This document shows, piece after piece, positions 6,916 through 14,196 of a DNA stretch of 34,973 nt (positions are counted from its first letter, which is position 1; each line of letters starts with the position of its first letter). Both the position numbers and the translations under genes were made by a program. A model generated the notes under the pieces. The model saw nothing but the letters and a program-made list of their open reading frames with translations, was not told the origin of the DNA and did no database searches. The DNA comes from Phycisphaerae bacterium (lineage in GTDB: Bacteria; Planctomycetota; Phycisphaerae; Phycisphaerales; SM1A02). The stretch is taken from positions 1 through 34,973 of the forward strand of contig VGXL01000013.1 in the NCBI GenBank assembly GCA_016873315.1, in the 5' to 3' direction.

Positions 6916-9230
6916 CGCGCAGCCGGACTCGTGCGCGGCCGGCACTGCTGGCTGCGCTCGTCGTGAGCTCCTCACTCCTTGCGTTCGTCTGGGCCTCCGT
7001 CGCGCATGCGGGCGATCCAGATCTTCGCCACCCAAACGGACTGCAGGATCTGCAACGGCTCGAGGGTCGACTCCGTGCGCTGTCGCAATCCGTTCGGCCG
7101 ACGCAGGTCGCGATCAAGGTCACCGATCTGGGCGGCGGCGGTTCGTGCAGCGGAACGATCATCGACGATCAGGAGGGCTGGATCCTGACGGCAGGACACT
7201 GCTTTGAGCGGCCGGGTCAGCCGGTGGCGATCGAACTGCCCGACGGTCGCACGATTCCTGGAACGACGGCTGGTCTCACCTGCGAAGCAAACAAAGACTG
7301 TGGTCTCGTCAAGTTCGATCCAGTCGAGGGAATCGTCGCGGCGCGCTTTGGTCCTTCGGCACGGTTGATCGAGGGCGACTGGTTAGCGCCGTTCGGCCAC
7401 ACTCACGGCTTCATGAAGAATCGCGCCGCGGTCATGCGCATCGGGCGCGTCGCCCATCAACGCGAGCATGCGATCGATCTCGATGCGCCGATGTCCGGTG
7501 GCGACTCAGGTGGTGGAGTCTTCGATCTTCACGGCAGGCTCGTGGGCATCGTGAGCACGACCAGCGGCGAACCAACGCTTGGATCGATGTGCACGAGCGA
7601 CTTCGCCGCATCACAGTTGGCTGATCTCAAGGCGGGCAAGGTCACCGGTGGGCGCGCGGTGGATCCGGTCAAGCTTCAGGCGATGTGGGAGGGCGAGCGC
7701 GGCGAGTTCGAACCGACCGACGACCATGGTCGCGGCGCACCTGAACTGCGTGAGATCACCGAGGGCGTGACCACGCCGTGGTTGCAATCGGTCTGCCAAG
7801 TCATGGTCGACCATCGACCTGTCGGCATGGCCACGGTGATCGACGCCAGTGGCGTGCTGTTGGCCAAGGACAGTGACATCGGTCGGACGAGCGACGCCGT
7901 CGATGTGACACTGCCTGTGGGGACGACCGTTCGCGCACGGCGTGTGGTGCGCGACCGGGACCTTGACCTTGTCGTGCTCAGGATCGCGGGCGAGGACTTG
8001 GTCCCGGTCGAGTGGTCTGATGATGAGGCTCCGACTTCGGGCACGATCGTCGTGAGCGCGTCGTCGCAGTGGAACGGCGAGTCGTGGGGCGTTGCAGGAT
8101 TGGATGGCTTGCGCGAGAACGCCATCGATGGACTGTCGGGGTTCCTGGGAATCCGCGTGGAGCAGGGGACTCCGGATGGTCCTGGCCTGAAGGTGACTGA
8201 GTCGACCATCGGATCGCCGGCCTGGGTTGCGGGGCTTCGCGTTGGCGATCGCGTGCTGCGCGTTGCGGGACGGCCCGTCGCCGAGCAGGGCGACATCGGG
8301 CGCATCGTTCGCGCGTTCGGTGGCGGCGAAGTGCTCTTGATCGAGATCGATCGCGATGGAACACCGAGGTCGCTCCTGACGCGCGTGACCGTGCGGCCGG
8401 ACGATCGTCGCATCATGCAGAGCACGGCGATGTTCCCGGCGAGCCGACGGGCGAGCGGATTCGGCGGCGTGGTGCAACATGACACGCCGCTTCCGTGCAT
8501 GCGCATGGGCGGGCCGCTGCTCGGTCTGGATGGTCGCGCTGTCGGCATCAACATCGCGCGCCCCGATCGCACCGCGACCTATGCGTTGCCGGCAGCCCGC
8601 ATCAAGCCGCTCCTTGAGGGTTGGATTGAATCCGCGAAGGCCGGCATCACCTTGCCGTCCGTCGCGCCGATCGATCTGTGGCCTCCGATGCAGCGCAGTG
8701 GTTCGCGATGGATCGGGCACCCTGCGCTGGCGGACCTTGAGGGTTCATCGCTGGTCTACGCGTTCGACCGACGGGTTGATCCTGGCGTGATCGAGGGCTG
8801 GACCGATCCACTGGCTCGATGCGCCTGGGTCGCTGAGCTCGATGCAGGCACATACGAGGTGTTCATTGAAGCGGGGCTCGTGGGCGATGCGGGCCGATCG
8901 GCGACCATCGATGTTGGGCATGAGATTCGTTCCGCGCAGAACGCAGACCAAGGCGAGGAGGCTGGTCCGGATGGGCCAGGCAACCAGCCCAACCGATCCA
9001 CACGAGTTCGGATCACCGCCACGCAGCCTCCGAACGATCGCACGAGTGGTCGCATGAAGTTGGGAACATTTCCGGCCGGACGCATCGAAGTGCAGGAGCA
9101 CGGGCCCGTCGTGATCTGGGCGGGACGCCCGGGCGCGCCCGAACTGGTCATTGGTCGGCTCACGCTGCGCGCGGTGGACGCGGCGGGCATTCCCGGCGAG
9201 GATGTGCCCAAGGCCGACCCCAATGAATGA
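6873..9230 (+). CDS. Exported double trypsin-like protein: active-looking S1 domain plus degenerate S1 domain with internal PDZ
   Basis: The product is 785 residues from a GTG start. A signal peptide ends around Ala 46 (VWASVAHA). The first trypsin-like domain (about 75-235) has His 109 (TAGHC), Asp 142 (KDCGLVKF) and Ser 212 (GGDSGGG), so it looks catalytic. A second S1-like half (about 300-400) keeps Asp 365 (DLDLVVL) but has KDS where His is expected. A PDZ domain (about 422-505, GSPAWVAGLRVGDRVLRV) follows, and then the second half of the barrel, where GNSGGP has become MRMGGP. The order suggests a PDZ inserted between the two barrels of a dead protease. The C-terminus (about 625-785) is a beta-rich domain of unknown type. 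Its start overlaps the kinase gene by 43 nt, and its stop overlaps the deaminase start. Probably periplasmic quality control or signalling. Confidence 0.85.
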   Translation: MGIERVLTGVVGALTRSRTRARPALLAALVVSSSLLAFVWASVAHAGDPDLRHPNGLQDLQRLEGRLRALSQSVRPTQVAIKVTDLGGGGSCSGTIIDDQEGWILTAGHCFERPGQPVAIELPDGRTIPGTTAGLTCEANKDCGLVKFDPVEGIVAARFGPSARLIEGDWLAPFGHTHGFMKNRAAVMRIGRVAHQREHAIDLDAPMSGGDSGGGVFDLHGRLVGIVSTTSGEPTLGSMCTSDFAASQLADLKAGKVTGGRAVDPVKLQAMWEGERGEFEPTDDHGRGAPELREITEGVTTPWLQSVCQVMVDHRPVGMATVIDASGVLLAKDSDIGRTSDAVDVTLPVGTTVRARRVVRDRDLDLVVLRIAGEDLVPVEWSDDEAPTSGTIVVSASSQWNGESWGVAGLDGLRENAIDGLSGFLGIRVEQGTPDGPGLKVTESTIGSPAWVAGLRVGDRVLRVAGRPVAEQGDIGRIVRAFGGGEVLLIEIDRDGTPRSLLTRVTVRPDDRRIMQSTAMFPASRRASGFGGVVQHDTPLPCMRMGGPLLGLDGRAVGINIARPDRTATYALPAARIKPLLEGWIESAKAGITLPSVAPIDLWPPMQRSGSRWIGHPALADLEGSSLVYAFDRRVDPGVIEGWTDPLARCAWVAELDAGTYEVFIEAGLVGDAGRSATIDVGHEIRSAQNADQGEEAGPDGPGNQPNRSTRVRITATQPPNDRTSGRMKLGTFPAGRIEVQEHGPVVIWAGRPGAPELVIGRLTLRAVDAAGIPGEDVPKADPNE

Positions 9231-9666
9231 CCACTGGCACCAACGATTCCTGGACTTGAGCCGCACGATCGCCGGATGGAGCAAGGATCCGTCCAGACAA
9301 GTCGGCGCCGTCATCGTGAGCCCGTCCAAGCAGATTCTGTCGACGGGCTTCAACGGATTGCCGCGCGGCGTAGCCGATCGGCCCGAGCGACTTGAGCGAC
9401 CCGTCAAGTACGACCTCATCTGCCACGCCGAAATGAACGCGATCGTGCAGTGCGCGCGAAATGGCGTGAGCCCCGTGGGCTGCACGATCTACTCAAGTTT
9501 CAGCCCGTGCGTGCAGTGCTCCTTGGCGATCATCCAGGCTGGATTGGCCGAGGTGGTCACCTTCACGGTCGATCACGGAAGCGAGCCTTGGTCGGAGTCG
9601 ATTCGCAAGGCCGTCGATCTCTTCGCCGAGGCCGGCATCTCGTACCGATCGTTCCCCATGCGGTGA
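9223..9666 (+). CDS. dCMP deaminase (cytidine/deoxycytidylate deaminase family)
   Basis: The product is 147 residues and probably converts dCMP to dUMP for thymidylate synthesis. The zinc site is complete: HAE at 68-70 (CHAEMNAI) and SPCVQC with Cys 96 and Cys 99. GFNGLPRGVAD at about 42-52 matches the dCMP deaminase signature, and WSKDPSRQVGAV near the N-terminus is also typical. The ATG at 9223 overlaps the protease stop by 8 nt, so translation is likely coupled. Specificity for dCMP rather than a related nucleotide is inferred from the GFNG.PRG motif. Confidence 0.9.
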   Translation: MNDHWHQRFLDLSRTIAGWSKDPSRQVGAVIVSPSKQILSTGFNGLPRGVADRPERLERPVKYDLICHAEMNAIVQCARNGVSPVGCTIYSSFSPCVQCSLAIIQAGLAEVVTFTVDHGSEPWSESIRKAVDLFAEAGISYRSFPMR

Positions 9667-9706
9667 ACGACGTCCCAGATGGGCGCGTGCGGCGCTCTGA
9701 GCTTCC

Positions 9707-9712
9707 TACACT
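9707..9712 (+). promoter_or_regulatory. -10 box of the SDR-transporter unit
   Basis: TACACT is followed by 6 nt and the ATG at 9719. Confidence 0.6.
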
Positions 9713-9718
9713 TGGTCG

Positions 9719-10516
9719 ATGCACGAGCAGCGCGACTGGTTCAGGCTCGATGGCCGTCATGCCTTGGTCGGCGGAGCCACGCAGGGAATCGGTCGCGCGT
9801 GCGCGATCGCCCTTGCGCGAGCTGGCGCGCGCGTGACGATCACAGGACGCAACGACGAGGGTCTGTCCAAGGTCGTCTCGGAGCTTGCGACGATTGGCCC
9901 TGGGCACACCACCCTGCACGTCGATCACGCAGATTGGCAGGCCGCGCAACGAGCGCTTGATGGGCTCGTCAGTCGCGATCCGGTGCATGTGTTCGTTCAC
10001 AACACCGGCGGACCGGCCGCCGGATTCGCGATCGATGCGGATCCTTCGCAGTTCATGGCGGCCTTGAGCCAGCATGTCGCGACAGGTCAGGCCATCATGC
10101 AGTCCTGCGCGCCGGGCATGCGCGCGGTGGGTTACGGCCGATTGGTCTCGATCACGAGCACAAGCGTGACGACGCCGCTGCGGGGGCTGGGCGTCTCCAA
10201 TGTGGTTCGAGCGGCTGTGGCCAACTGGGTGCGCACGCTTGCGCATGAGCTCGGTCGCTTCGGCATCACGGCGAACAATGTGATGCCTGGGTTCACGCGC
10301 ACCGGGCGACTGGTCTCGCTCTTCGAGGGGAAGGCGCGCCGCAGTGGAGTCGCCGTGGACGACATCGAGCGCGAGGCCATCGCCACGATTCCGGCGGCAC
10401 GGATTGCCGAACCCGATGAGATTGCGGCGGCCGTGCTCTTTCTGTGCTCGCCGGCGGCGAGTTATGTGAACGGTGTGAATCTGCCTGTCGATGGCGGACG
10501 CCTTGTGCAGGACTAA
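9719..10516 (+). CDS. Short-chain dehydrogenase/reductase-like protein with altered YxxxK motif
   Basis: The product is 265 residues with the classical SDR layout. The nucleotide-binding GGATQGIG is at 18-25, followed by HNTGGP (94-99), SITSTS around 144-149, NVMPGFTRTGR (PG motif) and a C-terminal VNGVNLPVDGG typical of FabG-like enzymes. At the catalytic YxxxK position the sequence reads SNVVR (160-164), so both Tyr and Lys are replaced. A subset of annotated 3-oxoacyl-ACP reductase-like SDRs carries this S-N-x-x-R variant, so the protein may catalyse another reaction or only bind the cofactor. Start fixed by the -10 spacing. The transporter gene follows after 3 nt. Substrate unknown. Confidence 0.85.
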   Translation: MHEQRDWFRLDGRHALVGGATQGIGRACAIALARAGARVTITGRNDEGLSKVVSELATIGPGHTTLHVDHADWQAAQRALDGLVSRDPVHVFVHNTGGPAAGFAIDADPSQFMAALSQHVATGQAIMQSCAPGMRAVGYGRLVSITSTSVTTPLRGLGVSNVVRAAVANWVRTLAHELGRFGITANNVMPGFTRTGRLVSLFEGKARRSGVAVDDIEREAIATIPAARIAEPDEIAAAVLFLCSPAASYVNGVNLPVDGGRLVQD

Positions 10517-10519
10517 TCG

Positions 10520-11503
10520 ATGGGTCGCCCAACCACCTACTCTGCTCACACGCACGACGATGTCGCGCGAGGTCGTCAAGTCGGTTCCCTCAATGCACTC
10601 GCCGCGCTCTTGGGGTGGAGCACGGTGCCGCTGCTGCTGCGTGATCTCGCCGGCCGCGGCGTCGATTTTTGGAGCAACAACGGTTGGCGCTACGGCGCAA
10701 GCGCATTGATCTGGCTGCCGTATGTGATCTGGCATGCGTGGTGTGGCCGCATGCCCAAGGGCATCTGGAAGGCGGCGATCATTCCCAGCATCGCGAACAT
10801 CGCGGGGCAGGCCTGCTTCACGGCGGCGTTCGGGTTGGCGACGCCAGGCATCGTGACCTTTGGGCTCCGAAGCCAACTCATCTTCGTGGCGCTCGGCGCG
10901 TGGTTCCTCTTCCCATCCGAGCGAGCGGTGATGCGCTCGGCGCGCTACCTCGTTGGATTCGCCCTGCTCATCACCGGGCTCATGCCAGTGCTCTTCGACG
11001 GGGAGTGTTCCCTCAGCGGCGCGAACGGCTCCGGCGTCATGATGGCGATCTGCTCCGGGCTGGGCTATGCCTGCTACGGACTCAGCGTGCGGCGTTTCAT
11101 GGCGCCCTACCACCCGGTGCTCGCCTTCGCGGTGATTTGCCAGATCACGGCCGTCGGCCTCGTGGCGTTGATGTTGGCCTTCGGTCGCGATGGCGGTGCC
11201 TATGTGCCATCGCTCGGCTCGCGCGAACTCATCTTCCTCGCGCTCGGCGCGATCATCGGCATCGCCGCCGGGCATGTCTTCTATTACATCGCGATCGCAC
11301 GCCTGGGCGTCGCGGTGACGAGCGGCGTGCTGCAACTGCAGCCTTTCCTCGTCAGCGCGGCGAGTGTCATCGTCTTCGAAGAGCGGCTCACCGGACTGCA
11401 GTGGCTGGGTGGATTCGTCGCGGTCGGCGGAGCGCTCCTGATGCTCACCGCCGAACGCAAGGCCCCGCAGCAGGCCCAAGCCAGCACTGAGACCGGCGAC
11501 TGA
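10520..11503 (+). CDS. EamA/DMT-family membrane transporter
   Basis: The product is 327 residues with about ten hydrophobic helices in two repeats of five, the EamA (drug/metabolite transporter) pattern. The second repeat contains IGIAAGHVFYYIAIARLGVA and ends with a glycine-rich last helix (LQWLGGFVAVGGALLML), both characteristic. An unusually polar N-terminus of about 20 residues precedes the first helix. It begins 3 nt after the SDR stop, so both are in one unit; no leaderless start fits the TACTCT at 10538. The transported compound cannot be predicted, and pairing with an SDR suggests a small metabolite. Confidence 0.88.
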   Translation: MGRPTTYSAHTHDDVARGRQVGSLNALAALLGWSTVPLLLRDLAGRGVDFWSNNGWRYGASALIWLPYVIWHAWCGRMPKGIWKAAIIPSIANIAGQACFTAAFGLATPGIVTFGLRSQLIFVALGAWFLFPSERAVMRSARYLVGFALLITGLMPVLFDGECSLSGANGSGVMMAICSGLGYACYGLSVRRFMAPYHPVLAFAVICQITAVGLVALMLAFGRDGGAYVPSLGSRELIFLALGAIIGIAAGHVFYYIAIARLGVAVTSGVLQLQPFLVSAASVIVFEERLTGLQWLGGFVAVGGALLMLTAERKAPQQAQASTETGD

Positions 11504-11528
11504 ACCTGATCGCGGCCGAGTCGGATCG

Positions 11529-11534
11529 TAGGAT
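11529..11534 (+). promoter_or_regulatory. -10 box deciding a GTG start
   Basis: TAGGAT is followed by 6 nt and the GTG at 11541. The in-frame ATG two codons later (11547) would be at 12 nt, so GTG is preferred. Confidence 0.55.
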
Positions 11535-11540
11535 CGTGGT

Positions 11541-11987
11541 GTGTCGATGCCCGAACCGATCCAGTGGTCCGAGTGCCTTGCTCGCGAACGGCCCGGCCGC
11601 CGTGGACTGATTGGCGTGCTCATCGTTGCCTTGGCGATGGCCGTCGGACTGGTCGCGCAAGAGTGGTTCGTGGGAGCGCTGGCGGCGGTCGGCTTGGCCG
11701 CGATCAGCGCGGACGGCTGGGCTGGTTGCCGCTGCGCGATGGATGCGCAGGGGATCGTCCGCGCGGGGCCGTTCAGGCGGCGCTCCATGCCTTGGACAAC
11801 GATCGAGACCTTCACCGTGAAGAAGGAGGGCGCCACGCTCGCACGAGCGTCGGGCCGCGGAGCCATCTCATTCCATCTTGATGGCGTGGAGCGCACCGAT
11901 CGCGCGCGCGTGAACCACGCGCTCGATGCGTGGCACGCGTGGTGGATCGCCTCACGAGCAGCATCGGCGGCACCGCACCATGCCTGA
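11541..11987 (+). CDS. Small membrane protein with PH-like domain
   Basis: The product is 148 residues. Two adjacent hydrophobic segments (about 23-39 and 43-58) form a hairpin anchor. A cytoplasmic beta-rich part follows with the pattern GIVRAGPFRRRSMPWTTIETF, the order found in bacterial PH-like (bPH) domains, where a Pro-Trp-x-x-Ile precedes the second half. A long C-terminal helix contains several Trp and Ala. The next gene overlaps its stop by 8 nt. Function unknown; bPH-type proteins often sit at membranes as scaffolds. The family assignment rests on pattern only. Confidence 0.65.
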   Translation: MSMPEPIQWSECLARERPGRRGLIGVLIVALAMAVGLVAQEWFVGALAAVGLAAISADGWAGCRCAMDAQGIVRAGPFRRRSMPWTTIETFTVKKEGATLARASGRGAISFHLDGVERTDRARVNHALDAWHAWWIASRAASAAPHHA

Positions 11988-12339
11988 TCCACAACGCACT
12001 TGGCGCGAAGCGATTCGTCATGCCTTTGCCGTCGAACAACCTGGGCCAGCGACGCTGACCGACGCTGAGTCGGCGGTCGTCGGCCGTCTTGCAGACGAGG
12101 TCGTGCGGCGAGGGATGACCGCGCCTGCACTTCTGGCGCTCGAGTCGTTCCGGCCGCTCAATGCGATCGGTGCGAATGCGATGCACGCGCTCACGCCGTT
12201 CGTGGGGGTGATCGGCGATCCTTCGGCGTTCGCGACGCTGGCGGCGCTCCTGGAGCGGCGCGGGAGCGTCGAGGCGATCTGCCTGATGATCGAAGCGCGC
12301 GCTCGCGCTGGGAGTCCGCCGCAGTCCGGCGGAGCCTGA
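11980..12339 (+). CDS. Small helical protein of unknown function, next to the GlmL-like gene
   Basis: The product is 119 residues, with no signal or membrane segment. It has an all-helical pattern with a central ALESFRPLNAIGANAMHALTPF. That resembles, from memory, small proteins with F-L-E-S-x-x-P-L-N-x-x-G-S-Q motifs that occur beside methyl-transfer or B12-linked genes; unverified. The ATG at 11980 overlaps the preceding stop, indicating coupling with the PH-like gene. The GlmL-like gene begins 44 nt downstream from its own promoter. It may belong to the same system. Confidence 0.6.
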   Translation: MPDPQRTWREAIRHAFAVEQPGPATLTDAESAVVGRLADEVVRRGMTAPALLALESFRPLNAIGANAMHALTPFVGVIGDPSAFATLAALLERRGSVEAICLMIEARARAGSPPQSGGA

Positions 12340-12368
12340 CCCCGTTGCGCAGGGTGCGCCTGAGTCCG

Positions 12369-12374
12369 TAGCCT
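12369..12374 (+). promoter_or_regulatory. -10 box of the GlmL-like membrane operon
   Basis: TAGCCT is followed by 9 nt and the ATG at 12384. A TTG immediately after the box is in frame but less likely. Confidence 0.5.
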
Positions 12375-12383
12375 TTGCCTTCC

Positions 12384-14186
12384 ATGCAGAAGGACCCAAG
12401 CCGCATCAAGGTCGTGGTCGCCACCGACTGCGGCAGCACCACCACGAAGGCGATCCTCATCGAGTGCGTGGATGGCGTGTACCGCCAGACCCACCGCGCC
12501 GAAGCCCCGACCACTGTCGAGGCTCCCTTCGCCGATGTCACGCTCGGCGTGTCGAACTCGGTGACCGAGCTCCAGGAACTCAGCGGTCGGCGGCTCGTGA
12601 ACGATGATGGCACGATCCTTCGGCGCACCTCGCCCGATGCGGCCGATGGATGCGATGTGTACATCTCGACGAGCAGCGCCGGCGGTGGACTGCAAATGAT
12701 GGTGGCCGGTGTCGTCAAAGAGATGACTGCCGAGAGCGCCAAGCGCGCGGCGCTTGGTGCAGGTGCGATCGTCATGGACACGATCGCGAGCAACGATCGA
12801 CGACGGCCCCATGAGCAAGTGCAGCGCATCCGTGAACTCCGACCAGACATGGTCCTGATTTCGGGCGGCACCGACGGGGGCGACACGAAGAAGGTCACTG
12901 AACTTGCCGAACTCATCGCGCCCGCGAAGCCTCGCCCTCGCTTCGGCGGCGAGTACAGCCTTCCCATCATCTTCGCGGGCAACCGCGACGCGCGTCCGGC
13001 GATCGAGCGCACCTTCGCGAGCGGTGGCTTCGATCTCAAGGTCGTTGACAACCTTCGCCCAACGCTGGAACGCGAGCATCTTGGGCCGGCGCGCGAGACG
13101 ATCCACGATGTCTTCCTTGAGCACGTCATGGCGCATGCGCCCGGTTACGACCGGCTGATCGCGTGGGCTGATGCGCCGATCATGCCCACGCCAGGCGCGG
13201 TCGGTGACATTTTGCAGGCGATCGCGAAGGGTCGCGGAATCAATGTGGTTGGCGTCGACATCGGTGGCGCGACGACCGATGTCTTCAGCGTTTTCGACGG
13301 GTCATTCAATCGCACCGTGAGTGCGAACTTGGGAATGAGCTACTCGATCAGCAATGTGTGCGCCGAGGCGGGCATGGACAACGTGCTCCGGTGGGTGCAC
13401 CTGGACATGGACGAGCGTGAGCTGCGCAACCGGGTCAAGAACAAGATGATTCGGCCGACGACGATCCCGCAGACGCACGAGGCGCTCGTCTTCGAGCAAG
13501 CTGTCAGCCGTGAAGCACTGCGCTTGGCCTATGTCCAGCACAAGGCCTTCGCGACGGAACTCAAGGGCGTGCAGCAACAGCGCACGGTCGGTGATGCGTT
13601 CAGCCAGTCCGAGGGCGGCCGTTCGCTCGTGAGTGGCATGAAGCTCGACCTGCTCGTGGCCAGCGGTGGCGTGCTGAGCCACGCACCGCGCATGGAGCAG
13701 ACCGCCGCGATGTTGATCGACGCCTTCGAGCCCGAGGGCTTCACTGAGCTTGCGAAGGACAGCATCTTCATGATGCCGCATCTGGGCGTGCTCGCGACCG
13801 TGCATGAGCGCGCAGCGATGGAAGTCTTCGAGCGCGACTGCCTGATCATGCTCGGCACATGCATCGCGCCGGCCGGCACGGCGGTCGCAGGCAAGCCCGT
13901 CATGCGCTGGAGCGCACAATGGGATGGCGGCAGCGCTGAAGGCACGCTGATGGCGCAGGAGATGAAGTTGCTGCGCATCGGCGATCGCGCGCAGGTCGAG
14001 GTCACACCAGAGCGAGGCTTCGATGTCGGCGCTGGCCCAGGCGTTGCGGTCAAGCGCGAGGTCCGGGGCGGCAGCGTCGGACTCATCCTTGATGGTCGCG
14101 GGCGATCACTCGCGGTTCCGAGCGGTGCCGAGGGCAGGCGGCTCGTCGCTGCGTGGGCGAAGGCACTCGAACTGCATCCTGACTGA
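12384..14186 (+). CDS. GlmL/MutL-family ASKHA ATPase
   Basis: The product is 600 residues. The sugar kinase/Hsp70/actin fold is visible from phosphate-binding motif 1, DCGSTTTK (15-22), and motif 2, DIGGATTD, around 292-299. The whole length matches the glutamate mutase L (MutL) family: YISTSSAGGGLQMMV, DMVLISGGTDGGD, PIIFAGNRDA and a C-terminal half with GVLSHAPR. In clostridia this protein accompanies B12-dependent glutamate mutase, but no mutase gene (large E or small S subunit) is in the window. In several bacterial groups homologues stand next to DUF6754-type membrane genes, as here. Probably a cytoplasmic ATPase serving the membrane complex encoded downstream. The function is inference; the fold assignment is firm. 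Confidence 0.88.
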   Translation: MQKDPSRIKVVVATDCGSTTTKAILIECVDGVYRQTHRAEAPTTVEAPFADVTLGVSNSVTELQELSGRRLVNDDGTILRRTSPDAADGCDVYISTSSAGGGLQMMVAGVVKEMTAESAKRAALGAGAIVMDTIASNDRRRPHEQVQRIRELRPDMVLISGGTDGGDTKKVTELAELIAPAKPRPRFGGEYSLPIIFAGNRDARPAIERTFASGGFDLKVVDNLRPTLEREHLGPARETIHDVFLEHVMAHAPGYDRLIAWADAPIMPTPGAVGDILQAIAKGRGINVVGVDIGGATTDVFSVFDGSFNRTVSANLGMSYSISNVCAEAGMDNVLRWVHLDMDERELRNRVKNKMIRPTTIPQTHEALVFEQAVSREALRLAYVQHKAFATELKGVQQQRTVGDAFSQSEGGRSLVSGMKLDLLVASGGVLSHAPRMEQTAAMLIDAFEPEGFTELAKDSIFMMPHLGVLATVHERAAMEVFERDCLIMLGTCIAPAGTAVAGKPVMRWSAQWDGGSAEGTLMAQEMKLLRIGDRAQVEVTPERGFDVGAGPGVAVKREVRGGSVGLILDGRGRSLAVPSGAEGRRLVAAWAKALELHPD

Positions 14187-14189
14187 GGA
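14185..14189 (+). promoter_or_regulatory. Shine-Dalgarno site of the barrel-sandwich gene
   Basis: GAGGA ends 7 nt before the ATG at 14197 and overlaps the stop of the ATPase gene. It is one of the few clear ribosome sites, and it serves an internal operon gene. Confidence 0.65.
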
Positions 14190-14196
14190 CACGACC

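Noticed and set aside
10538-10543. TACTCT as leaderless promoter of the EamA transporter
   Set aside because: No in-frame start codon lies at the expected distance, and the ATG at 10520, 3 nt after the SDR stop, explains the gene.
9563-12130. Very long minus-strand open frame antisense to deaminase, SDR and transporter genes
   Set aside because: It is Arg/His/Asp-rich with no domain and lies opposite genes with clear families, so it is an artefact of high GC. The same applies to the long minus frames at 26902-28911, 29002-30675 and 31289-33625.
12384-14186. Calling this gene part of a glutamate mutase operon
   Set aside because: No gene with a B12-binding DxHxxG motif or mutase barrel lies anywhere in the window, and the neighbours are membrane proteins.
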